From: Elusimicrobiota bacterium
Lineage (GTDB): Bacteria; Elusimicrobiota; Elusimicrobia; UBA1565; UBA9628
Reading direction: 5' to 3'
Length of the DNA: 63,080 nucleotides
NCBI GenBank assembly: GCA_016218545.1
Contig: JACRDQ010000033.1
Span: 1 to 63,080 of the forward strand
Positions 47,744 through 55,328 of this stretch are shown here, in pieces. Below the pieces are notes generated by a model. It saw only the letters and a program-made list of their open reading frames with translations, ran no database searches and had not been told where the DNA came from. A program made the position numbers and the translations under genes. The first letter of the stretch is position 1, and the number at the start of each line of letters is the position of its first letter.

Positions 47744-49852
47744 ATGCGCCGCCTGGTGCCGGGCCTGCTGCTGGCCGGGCTCTGCTCCATCTGCCTGGCT
47801 GCCGATGACGCGGTCACCCTCTCCCAGCGGGCTGCCGAGCGCATGAGCAAGGGCGACAAGGAGGGCGCGTGCGCCGATGCCAAGGCCGCGCTGGCTCTCG
47901 ACCCGGCCAATGACGCGGCCCACGCCGCCGCCGCGCTGGCGTGCAGGGGCGCGGCCCTGCCGAACAAGGCCCAGTACACGCCCAAGCTCAAGCCTAAAAA
48001 ATTCGAGTCAGCGCCCAATGCCCCGGAGACCGGGATTCCGCCTGCGGGCGCCGGCGCTCCCGAGGCCCAAGCCTCCCAGGCTCCGGCCCAGGCCCAGCCC
48101 GCGGCAGGAGGCGGACCTGCCGCGGAGCCCAAGTGGTACGAGGGGGGGCCGAAGCTCGAAGCCGGAGTGGTGGTGCCGGAGAAGGCGGCCCAACTCGACC
48201 CCAAGCTCGAGTCCTCGGCCCAGCTCACCTCGGCCGCGGGGTCCAAGCTCGAGACCGGGGACTATCGCGAAGCCATCCGCCTGGCCACCGAGGCCATCGA
48301 ATCCAACCCCGCCAATCCCAGGGCCCTCCTGGTCCGGGGAGTGGCGCTCAAGGCCAAGAAGCAGTGCAAGGCGGCTGCCGCGGACGCCGAGGAAGGCCTC
48401 AACCTCCGCCCCAATGACCTGCTCCTTCTCAAGCTCAAGGCCGAGTCCCTCAATTGCGCCAGGGACTACAAGGCGGCGCTCCTGGCTGCGGAGGAGGTCC
48501 TCACCATCAATCCCACGGACGCGCGGGCGCACGCGACCAGGGCCTGGGCGCTCAAGGGCATGGGCGACGAGGCGGGCATGCTCGACGAGCTCAAGAAAGC
48601 CGCTGCCTTCGACAACTCCTACGAATACACCCTGGCCTCGGTGGAGAAGATGAAGGACGACCCGGACGTCTTCTTCCTCTACCCCGGGGAGCGGCCCCCG
48701 CAGAAGAAAGGCGCCGCCAAGGAGAGCCAGGGCCTGAGCAGGACCAGCCGCCTGGCCATCTCCGGGGGCTTCGCCCTGCTCACGTTCATCGGGATCATGA
48801 TGGGCATCAGCCAGTGGGCGCGCTCGCGGAGTGCCCGCCGCGCAGCCCCTCCTGTCGAGGAGGAGTCTCAGCCTGCTTTTGCGCCTCAGCCCTCCGTGGC
48901 AGCCGCGCCTTCCCCTGCTCCTGAGCCTGCAGGGCCGGAGCCTGAGCCAGAGCCCGGCAGGACTCCTGTGCGTCTGGGGCCTCAGGCTTTCAAGGAGCCT
49001 GAGAAGACGCCGTCCACGCCGGCCGCCGAGCTCCCTGAGGTCGAGCGCCTGGCGGCAGGCACGGTCATCGCTTCCCGCTACGATATCGAGGACCTGCTCG
49101 GGTCAGGCATGACCGGGTCCGTGTACTCCGGGTTCGACAAGAAGCTCAGCCGCATCGTGGCGGTGCGCAGGCTGCGTCCTGAGCTGGCCGGGGATGAGGG
49201 CGAGCGCTCCAAGCTCCTGGAAGCCTCGGGCAAGCTCGGCCTGCCCAGCCATCCTGGGATCGTGGGCCTCTTCGACGCTCTGAAGATCGAGTCCGAGGCC
49301 TACCTCGTCATGGATTACGTGGACGGCAAGCCCCTCGCCAAGATGATGGGGCCGGACCGCCGCATGATGCTCGTAGACTGCGTGGCAGTGGCACTCCAGG
49401 CCTGCCAAGCCCTGGATGCCGCGCATCGGGCCGGCGTGGCGCACGGAGACCTCAAACCCGGGAACATCATGGTGGACAAGCGCGGGGGAGTGCGGATCCT
49501 GGATTTTCGCATCAGCAGGCTGGCCAAGGACGCCCTGGCCAGGCTGGGGTCCCAGGAGCCGGCCAAGTCCCGCAGCTACCTTGCCCCTGAGCAGTACCGC
49601 GGCCCTGCAGTGCCTGCCTCGGACCTCTACAGCCTGGGCCTGTGCTTCTACGAGATGCTGACCGGGGTCCAGCCCTTCAAGACCGGAGCGCTCGCTGAGA
49701 AGACGGGCGGAGCCCTGGCCCCGTGCTCGACCTTGAGGCCTGACCTGCCCAAGGCAGTAGACACCGTGCTCGAGGAAGTCCTGCGCGTGAGGCCTGATGA
49801 GCGCTTGAGCGACCCCCTCGAGTTCTTAAAACGCCTCCAGAGCCTGGGCTGA
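47744..49852 (+). CDS. TPR membrane protein with cytoplasmic Ser/Thr kinase-like domain
   Basis: A 702-residue protein with an unusual layout. Signal/anchor at 1-20, tetratricopeptide repeats (about 155-275; SKLETGDYREAIRLATEAIE, ARDYKAALLAAEEVLTINPT), one membrane helix (about 335-357; AISGGFALLTFIGIMMGISQ), and a C-terminal kinase fold (about 443-700). Kinase motifs are only partly kept: LLGSGMTGSVY (G loop), VAVRR where the ATP-binding Lys should be, HGDLKPGN (catalytic loop) and LDFRISR in place of DFG; APEQY is kept. It may be a pseudokinase or a low-activity kinase. TPRs outside and kinase inside is the reverse of PknB. It starts 4 nt after the deaminase gene. Confidence 0.83.
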   Translation: MRRLVPGLLLAGLCSICLAADDAVTLSQRAAERMSKGDKEGACADAKAALALDPANDAAHAAAALACRGAALPNKAQYTPKLKPKKFESAPNAPETGIPPAGAGAPEAQASQAPAQAQPAAGGGPAAEPKWYEGGPKLEAGVVVPEKAAQLDPKLESSAQLTSAAGSKLETGDYREAIRLATEAIESNPANPRALLVRGVALKAKKQCKAAAADAEEGLNLRPNDLLLLKLKAESLNCARDYKAALLAAEEVLTINPTDARAHATRAWALKGMGDEAGMLDELKKAAAFDNSYEYTLASVEKMKDDPDVFFLYPGERPPQKKGAAKESQGLSRTSRLAISGGFALLTFIGIMMGISQWARSRSARRAAPPVEEESQPAFAPQPSVAAAPSPAPEPAGPEPEPEPGRTPVRLGPQAFKEPEKTPSTPAAELPEVERLAAGTVIASRYDIEDLLGSGMTGSVYSGFDKKLSRIVAVRRLRPELAGDEGERSKLLEASGKLGLPSHPGIVGLFDALKIESEAYLVMDYVDGKPLAKMMGPDRRMMLVDCVAVALQACQALDAAHRAGVAHGDLKPGNIMVDKRGGVRILDFRISRLAKDALARLGSQEPAKSRSYLAPEQYRGPAVPASDLYSLGLCFYEMLTGVQPFKTGALAEKTGGALAPCSTLRPDLPKAVDTVLEEVLRVRPDERLSDPLEFLKRLQSLG

Positions 49853-49863
49853 GATCCCGCCCC

Positions 49864-49879
49864 TGGGCCCATGGGCCCA
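49864..49879. terminator. 16-bp palindrome after the kinase gene
   Basis: TGGGCCCATGGGCCCA is a perfect palindrome 11 nt after the stop codon. It lacks a T tract, so a terminator role is only possible. Confidence 0.35.
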
Positions 49880-49924
49880 CCCGTTGCCTTCCCTTTCGCT
49901 CCTTCCTGAGAGCGCCGGCGCCGT

Positions 49925-49930
49925 TATACT
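49925..49930 (+). promoter_or_regulatory. -10 box of the exported adenylate kinase gene
   Basis: TATACT ends 7 nt before the GTG at 49938; it decides that start and gives a leaderless mRNA. Confidence 0.55.
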
Positions 49931-49937
49931 TATTAGC

Positions 49938-51032
49938 GTGAGACGGTTCCTGGCGGCTCTGCGGCCGTCCTGCCTGGTCATGCTCCTGGCAGGAGTCTGC
50001 TCAGCTGCGGCTTATCGCGCTCCTGTTCCGGTCAAGGTCCAGGTCCATCCCTTGGGCTCAGGCATCGGCGCGCTCGGCTCAGGCCTCATGGCTCAGCCGA
50101 GCGTGCCTGCTCTCGGCGGGCCTGGCGCGGTCCAATGGTCCGCAAGTCCGCAGGTCTCTTTTGCGCCTTCGCTCCCCTCCGTCCTTCCGGCCGATATCGA
50201 GGTCGCGGTCCCTCAGCAAGCCGGCTGGGTCCCGACCTTGGCTCCCGCGATCTTGGCAGGGGATGCCAAGACTCTGGCCGCTCCTGTCATGGCCCAGCGC
50301 ATGTCGCCGGAGTCCGTGGCCGAGATTTCAGCCCGCGTGTTCGACAACAAGGCCCTGGCCCCTGTGGTCCAGGCTGACCTGCCGGTCGCGCCAGGCTTCG
50401 GAGGGGGGACTGCTCCCCAGGTCCGGACCGAGACTCCAGGGCTTGGCCCCAGGGTGCTCAAGCGGGCGGTGCGCCTCATCATCACAGGCCCTCCTGGCTC
50501 GGGCAAGGGCACCTATGCCCAGCTCCTCAGCAAGGAGTACGGCGTCCCGCACATCTCCGTGGGCGAGCTCCTGCGCAGCTACGCCAAGACGCACCCGGAT
50601 GTCGCTGCCATCATGTCCCAGGGCAAGCTCGTAGACACCCAGCTCGTGCTCCGCGTGGTGCGCGAGCGGCTGCAGCAGCCTGACGTCCGCGAGCGCGGCT
50701 TCATCCTTGACGGCTTCCCCAGGCGCGTGGTCGAGGCCCGGGCCTTGAAGACCATGCTCGGACGCAGGAGCGTGGACGCGGTCATCTCGCTCTCGGTGCC
50801 TGAGTCCGAGCTCCTGCGCCGCATCCTGTCCAGGGGCAGGGCTGATGACAACTCCGAGGTCTTCAAGGAGAGGATGCGCATCTACAGGGAGGACACGGTC
50901 CCTGCCGCCGAGCTCTTCCGCAGGGGACGCCCCGTGCTCGCCCCCTCGGTGGCAGGCCCCATGATCCAGACGAACTACGCCGCCCTCAAAGGCCAGTTCG
51001 AAGCCTGGGCTGAGTCCGCCCGCCTCAAGTAG
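49938..51032 (+). CDS. adk: Adenylate kinase domain with signal peptide and long N-terminal extension
   Basis: A 364-residue protein. The C-terminal half (about 178-364) is a clear nucleoside monophosphate kinase: LIITGPPGSGKGTYAQLLSK (P loop), GVPHISVGELLRSYA, ERGFILDGFPRRVVEARAL and a short LID region with SRGRADDNSEVFKERM. It converts AMP and ATP to ADP. Unlike cytoplasmic adenylate kinase it begins with a signal-peptide-like segment (MRRFLAALRPSCLVMLLAGV, ending CSAAAYRA) and about 150 residues of low-complexity Pro/Val/Ala sequence. GTG is chosen from the adjacent TATACT box. An exported or membrane-tethered kinase is implied; whether the cell has a second normal adk cannot be seen here. 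Confidence 0.82.
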   Translation: MRRFLAALRPSCLVMLLAGVCSAAAYRAPVPVKVQVHPLGSGIGALGSGLMAQPSVPALGGPGAVQWSASPQVSFAPSLPSVLPADIEVAVPQQAGWVPTLAPAILAGDAKTLAAPVMAQRMSPESVAEISARVFDNKALAPVVQADLPVAPGFGGGTAPQVRTETPGLGPRVLKRAVRLIITGPPGSGKGTYAQLLSKEYGVPHISVGELLRSYAKTHPDVAAIMSQGKLVDTQLVLRVVRERLQQPDVRERGFILDGFPRRVVEARALKTMLGRRSVDAVISLSVPESELLRRILSRGRADDNSEVFKERMRIYREDTVPAAELFRRGRPVLAPSVAGPMIQTNYAALKGQFEAWAESARLK

Positions 51033-51951
51033 GCTGGCGGTGCATCTGAAGGAAGGACGCCAGGGCGATGGAGAGCATCTTGGTGCGCGGCGGGTCGGTC
51101 CGAGACGGGAGCACGATGGGGAACCTGGCTCCTGCGACCAGGGCCGCTGACTGCAGTCCTTCAGCGAAGAAAGTCAGGGTCTTGTAAGCCACGTTGGCGG
51201 TGTTCAAGTCAGGCAGGACCACGATGTCCACGTCTCCGGGCACGTCGCCGCCCTTGACTCCCTTCTCGTCGGCCAGCTTGCGCGAGAAGGAGATGTAGAC
51301 GTCATAGGGCCCTTCCACCACCGCGTCCGTGATCCTTCCGTCCTTGCTCATCCTGCAGAGCTCCTCGGCGTCCACGGTGCAGGGCACCTTGGGGTTGACC
51401 TTCTCGATGGGGCACACCACCGAGACCTTGGGCTTGGCCAGGCCCGTGACCCTGGCCACGTCCACGGCGTTCTGCACCATGTGCCGCTTCTCCTCGAGGG
51501 TGGGGGTGATGAGGATGGCGGCATCGGTCAGGAAGAAGGGCTTGTGATAGCGCGTGGTCTCGAAGAGCACCAGGTGGCTCAAAGTCGAGCCCTCAGGCAC
51601 CATGCCGAGCTCCTTGTTCAGGATGGCCTTGAGGAAGTTCTTGGTCTCGACCAAGCCCTTCACCAGGAAGTCGGCCTTGTCGTCTTTGATGCACCGGACC
51701 GCCAGGCCGCACATGGCGGCCTGGTCCGTGCCGGGCACGAGCTCAAAGCTCGAGAGGTCGAGCCCGGCCCTCACAGCCGATGCCTTGACGGCGGCCGCGT
51801 CGCCGATGAGGATGCCGCCTGAGATGAGACCCTTCTCGGTCCCCATGGCCAGGGCTTCCATGACCTCGTCGTTGTCGGCTCCAGGCACCACCACCCGGTT
51901 GGGCTTGCCCTGCACCATGCTCACCATCTCATCAAGGTTCTTGAATTTCAT
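51025..51951 (-). CDS. ptb: Phosphate acetyl/butyryltransferase
   Basis: A 308-residue enzyme of the PTA_PTB family. The N-terminal part NRVVVPGADNDEVMEALAMG and GGILIGDAAAVK, the middle DFLVKGLVETKNFLKAILNK (conserved in phosphate butyryltransferases), and FLTDAAILITPTLEEKRHMV with the C-terminal ALVAGARFPIVLPSRTDP are typical. It interconverts acyl-CoA (probably butyryl- or acetyl-CoA) and acyl phosphate, which a kinase then turns into ATP in fermentation. No acyl kinase lies next to it. Its end overlaps the convergent adk gene by 8 nt. Confidence 0.87.
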   Translation of the reverse strand: MKFKNLDEMVSMVQGKPNRVVVPGADNDEVMEALAMGTEKGLISGGILIGDAAAVKASAVRAGLDLSSFELVPGTDQAAMCGLAVRCIKDDKADFLVKGLVETKNFLKAILNKELGMVPEGSTLSHLVLFETTRYHKPFFLTDAAILITPTLEEKRHMVQNAVDVARVTGLAKPKVSVVCPIEKVNPKVPCTVDAEELCRMSKDGRITDAVVEGPYDVYISFSRKLADEKGVKGGDVPGDVDIVVLPDLNTANVAYKTLTFFAEGLQSAALVAGARFPIVLPSRTDPPRTKMLSIALASFLQMHRQPT

Positions 51952-51964
51952 TCTTTATCGCTTC

Positions 51965-52097
51965 TGGGGTCAGTCTTCAACTTATTCAACTTATTTAACT
52001 TATTCTGAGCGCAAGATAAACAAGAAATAAAGGCAGACTTTGGTCTGCTCGACTGGCTAGGCGCAGAATAAGTTGAATAAGTTGAAGACTGACCCCA
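51965..52097. repeat. Long structured repeat with perfect 31-bp arms
   Basis: 51965-51995 and 52067-52097 are exact reverse complements (each contains GGGGTCAGTCTTCAACTTAT). The 71-nt interior holds a further hairpin GCAGAC-TTTG-GTCTGC and an inner pair CTGAGCGC/GCGCAG. It lies between divergent ptb and M20 peptidase genes. It resembles the palindromic mobile elements mobilised by REP-associated transposases; none is encoded in this window. Confidence 0.85.
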
Positions 52098-52112
52098 GCG
52101 ACGATTGGTTTG

Positions 52113-52118
52113 CTAGAA
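52113..52118 (+). promoter_or_regulatory. -10 box of the M20 peptidase gene
   Basis: TAGAAT, 20 nt before the ATG at 52139. Unlike many genes here a ribosome binding site (AGGAG) follows. The upstream arm of the 31-bp repeat ends 16 nt before it. Confidence 0.4.
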
Positions 52119-52138
52119 TCTTGCCACAGGAGAACCCC

Positions 52139-53371
52139 ATGAAAAACATCATCCTCCGGAACATCGAATCTTCCCGCGACTATGCTGTGGAGCTCCAGCG
52201 CGGCTTGACCGCCATCCCCGCCATCTCGCCGCTCAGCGGCGGCGAGGGCGAGATCGACAAGGCCCTCTGGCTCCAAGGGGAGCTCAAGAAGCTCAAGTTC
52301 GATTCCATCAGCCGCTACGATGCTCCGGACCCCAAGGCCAAGAAGGGTATCAGGCCCAACATCGTGGCCCGGTACAAGGGACAGGATTCCTCGCGGACCC
52401 TGTGGATCATGTCGCACCTCGACATCGTGCCTCCCGGAGAGCGCAAGCTCTGGAAGACCGACCCCTACAAGCTGCACATCTCAGGCGGCAAGCTCTACGG
52501 AAGGGGGGTCGAGGACAACCAGCAAGCCTCAGTGGCAGGCATGGTCGTGGCCAAGGCCTTCATGGACGCGGGCGTAAGGCCCCCCATCGACCTGGCCCTC
52601 CTGTTCGTGGCGGACGAGGAGGTGGGTTCGGGCTTCGGCGCTGACTGGCTCACGCGCAAGCACCGCTCGCTCTTCGGAAGGCGGGACATGTTCCTCGTGC
52701 CCGACGGCGGCAACAAGGAGGGCTCACTCGTGGAGGTGGCTGAGAAGTCCATCTGGTGGCAGAAGGTCACGACCCACGGGGCCCAGTGCCACGCTTCCAT
52801 GCCTTCCGCTGGCCGCAACGCGTTCCGGGCCGCGAGCGAGCTCGTGACCATGATGAACGGGCTCTACAAGACCTTCGCCAAGCGCGACAACCTCTATCGG
52901 CCGCCGTATTCGACCTTCGAGCCGACCAAGAAAGAAGCCAATGTGCCGAACGTGAACACCATCCCTGGAGAGGACGTGTTCTACCTCGACTCGCGCGTCC
53001 TGCCGTCCTACAAACTCTCTGCCGTGGCCAAGGAGTTGAGAAGGCTCGCCAACCAGGTCGAGCGCAAGCACAAGGTGAAGATCGTGTTCGAAGACCTGCA
53101 GAAGGGCGAGGCCGCTCCTCCCACGGACCCGAACGCCGAGATCGTCAAGAGGCTTATCGCGTCCATCAAGGAGATCCACGGCACCCATCCCAAGCCCCAG
53201 GGCATCGGCGGCGGCACGGTGGCCGCGTTCCTGCGGCGCCTGGACCTGCCCGCCGTGGTCTACTCCAAGATCGACGAGTCCGCGCATCAGCCCAACGAGC
53301 ACTGCACCATGGATTTCCTGATCGGGGATGCCAAGGTCTTCGGCCTGACCCTGCTGCGCTCAGCGTCCTGA
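52139..53371 (+). CDS. M20-family metallopeptidase
   Basis: A 410-residue zinc exopeptidase/deacylase of the M20 family (ArgE/DapE/carboxypeptidase-like). Metal and catalytic residues: MSHLDIVPPGE (HxD), GRGVEDNQQ (bridging Asp), VADEEVGSGFGAD (catalytic Glu pair), FLVPDGGN (Asp) and SAHQPNEHCTMD near the C-terminus (His). A dimerisation-domain insert (ITTHGAQCHASMPSAGRN region) is present. It may cleave dipeptides or N-acylated amino acids. ATG at 52139 has AGGAG 9 nt upstream. The next gene starts 6 nt after it. Confidence 0.87.
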   Translation: MKNIILRNIESSRDYAVELQRGLTAIPAISPLSGGEGEIDKALWLQGELKKLKFDSISRYDAPDPKAKKGIRPNIVARYKGQDSSRTLWIMSHLDIVPPGERKLWKTDPYKLHISGGKLYGRGVEDNQQASVAGMVVAKAFMDAGVRPPIDLALLFVADEEVGSGFGADWLTRKHRSLFGRRDMFLVPDGGNKEGSLVEVAEKSIWWQKVTTHGAQCHASMPSAGRNAFRAASELVTMMNGLYKTFAKRDNLYRPPYSTFEPTKKEANVPNVNTIPGEDVFYLDSRVLPSYKLSAVAKELRRLANQVERKHKVKIVFEDLQKGEAAPPTDPNAEIVKRLIASIKEIHGTHPKPQGIGGGTVAAFLRRLDLPAVVYSKIDESAHQPNEHCTMDFLIGDAKVFGLTLLRSAS

Positions 53372-53377
53372 CGCTCG

Positions 53378-54040
53378 ATGGACGACTGGAACTCCCCGGA
53401 GTTCGTCGTTCACTTCAGCAGGGTCTACGGCGCTCCTCCAGGAGACATCCTGGAGCGGCTGGCTCCGCTCGAGCTCAAGCCCTGGGACCGCTTCATCGAC
53501 TTCGGGTGCGGCAACGGCTCCTCCCTCGCCTTGGCAGGCAGGCAAGCAGGCCTGGCCGTGGGCGTGGATGCCTCGGAGCGCCAGCTCAAGCTCGCCCGGG
53601 AGAGCCTCTCAGGCCTGCCCCAGGTGAAGCTCATCGACTCCGCGTTCCTGGACTTCTCCTGGGAGGACGACCCCTTCACCAAGGCCATGAGCCGAAGGGC
53701 CCTGCACCATCTCTCCGACGCTGAGAAGGCCTTGTTCTTCAAGAAGGCCCATGACTGGCTGGCTCCGGGGAGCCTCTTCCTCATCGAAGACGCCATCTTC
53801 GACTTCGACCGCGACGAGCTCCCCTTGTCCATGCCCAAGGTCCTGGCGGAAGCCCAAGCCTATTACGGCGCTGACTGGCGGAAGAAGAGGCCCGAGCTCG
53901 AGCGCTGTCTCAGGGACGAGTATCCCTCGGGCTTTCCGCAGTGGGAGAAGGCCTTGGCGTGCGGATGCTTCAAGATCGTGGAGCGCCAGCAGAAGACCTG
54001 CTTCTACGGGACCATCCTGGCCAAGAGGGAGAAGTGGTGA
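53378..54040 (+). CDS. Class I SAM-dependent methyltransferase
   Basis: A 220-residue Rossmann methyltransferase: WDRFIDFGCGNGSSLALAGR (motif I, about residue 37), GLAVGVDASERQLKLARESL (motif II), DDPFTKAMSRRALHHLSDAE and LAPGSLFLIEDAIFDFD (post-motif strands). This is the UbiE/Coq5-like small-molecule group; substrate unknown. Follows the peptidase by 6 nt and may be co-transcribed with it. It ends 112 nt before the promoter of the CHAT module. Confidence 0.85.
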   Translation: MDDWNSPEFVVHFSRVYGAPPGDILERLAPLELKPWDRFIDFGCGNGSSLALAGRQAGLAVGVDASERQLKLARESLSGLPQVKLIDSAFLDFSWEDDPFTKAMSRRALHHLSDAEKALFFKKAHDWLAPGSLFLIEDAIFDFDRDELPLSMPKVLAEAQAYYGADWRKKRPELERCLRDEYPSGFPQWEKALACGCFKIVERQQKTCFYGTILAKREKW

Positions 54041-54151
54041 CAGAGCCCATGCCGCTCTTCGCTGCAGGATGCCTGGGCACCTGCCGGTTTGCTTGGCGTC
54101 GGACGCGTGGCTTCTGTCCTTGTTCTAAGAGCTCGGACACCTGATATTGCA

Positions 54152-54181
54152 TTGACATCCCCTTGCGGGAGGCGCTAGACT
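54152..54181 (+). promoter_or_regulatory. Promoter of the FlgO/DUF4384-CHAT module
   Basis: Perfect TTGACA (54152-54157), 18-bp spacer and TAGACT (54176-54181), 6 nt before the ATG at 54188. Confidence 0.65.
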
Positions 54182-54187
54182 CCGCTC

Positions 54188-55318
54188 ATGCATCCCCTGG
54201 CGATGGTCCTAGCTGTCGTACTCGTGGTCCCCTCTGCTTGGAGCAAGGACCTGGCCGGCGTCAAGACCATGGAGAAGGTCCTCCGAAAGCCTGCGCGGCT
54301 GGTGGCCAAGCAGCTCAGTGGCAAGGTCCTGGTGGCGGACCTGAGCGACCTCAGCGACCGCAATTTCACCTCGGAGTTCGGGCAGAAGGCCGGGGAGATC
54401 ATCGCATATCATCTGCTCAAGCCGGCGTCCGAGGACTACCAGCTCGTCGAGCGGCATGAACTGGGGAACATCGTCCGCGACTCGATGCTGATCGTCGGCG
54501 ACGACGCCGAGGCGCTCGCCCAGCTCTCGAAGAACGCCGGCATGGACATGCTCGTGTCGGGCACGTACAGCGTGGTCGAGAATGAGGTGGCGGTCAACAT
54601 CAAGGCGGTCGAAGCCAAGACAGGCGCGCTCTTGGCGTCGGGACAGGCGCGGTTGCGCAGAACGCCGGGGATAGATCGCATGCTGGGACACCGGTTCTCG
54701 CGGTCCGACGGACAAGAGGAGCCGGGTGTCTCGGCCGGAGTGGCGCAGGCCGCGCCGCCGACGGCCGAGGTCGTGGTGGGCCCCATCCTGCCTGGAGGAG
54801 ACGTCCTTGAACTGGACGCAGGGGTCTTCTTCGAAGGTGGGGATGGCAAGCTCTACCCTGTCAGGGAGGGGATGGTCCTCAACTCGAAGGACAATTACGC
54901 CATCTACCTCAAACCCGGACAGCCCTGTTACGTCTATGTCTATCAGGTGGATTCATCGCAGAAGGCGACGCGGCTCTTTCCCAATGCGGACTTCACATCC
55001 ATGAGTAATCCTTTGAAGGCCGGGGTCGAGGGCTGGGTCCCCGACAAGAATGAGTTTCTGTATCTCGACGAGAACCCGGGTCGCGAGGAAATCTTCGTGT
55101 TTGCCACGCGCACCCCGTCCCCGAGCCTTGAGGGCTTGCGCGAGATTACGAGCACCGGCATCCAGCAGGCTATTCGCACCATGGGGGTGGCGGGTCGTCG
55201 CGGCTCCGAGACCATGGCGAAGGTCCGCGGGACCCAGGGTAACCCCCTGGACCTCATCACCCGGAGGCTCTCAGCCCGGGGTGATTTCTTCTACCGCTTA
55301 GCCTTCATCCATCAGTAG
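54188..55318 (+). CDS. Exported FlgO-like/DUF4384 protein
   Basis: A 376-residue exported protein. Signal peptide MHPLAMVLAVVLVVPSAWSK. Residues about 45-160 resemble FlgO/CsgG-type domains (GKVLVADLSDLSDRNFTSEF, YQLVERHELGNIV, MDMLVSGTYSVVENEVAVNI). The C-terminal half has a DUF4384 fold (GMVLNSKDNYAIYLKPGQPC, YVYVYQVDSSQKATRLFPNA), which in other bacteria is frequently linked with caspase-like proteases. It is transcribed from its own promoter with the CHAT gene 11 nt downstream. Base composition is clearly less GC-rich than the region before it. Confidence 0.82.
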   Translation: MHPLAMVLAVVLVVPSAWSKDLAGVKTMEKVLRKPARLVAKQLSGKVLVADLSDLSDRNFTSEFGQKAGEIIAYHLLKPASEDYQLVERHELGNIVRDSMLIVGDDAEALAQLSKNAGMDMLVSGTYSVVENEVAVNIKAVEAKTGALLASGQARLRRTPGIDRMLGHRFSRSDGQEEPGVSAGVAQAAPPTAEVVVGPILPGGDVLELDAGVFFEGGDGKLYPVREGMVLNSKDNYAIYLKPGQPCYVYVYQVDSSQKATRLFPNADFTSMSNPLKAGVEGWVPDKNEFLYLDENPGREEIFVFATRTPSPSLEGLREITSTGIQQAIRTMGVAGRRGSETMAKVRGTQGNPLDLITRRLSARGDFFYRLAFIHQ

Positions 55319-55328
55319 GGGGCGCGCA

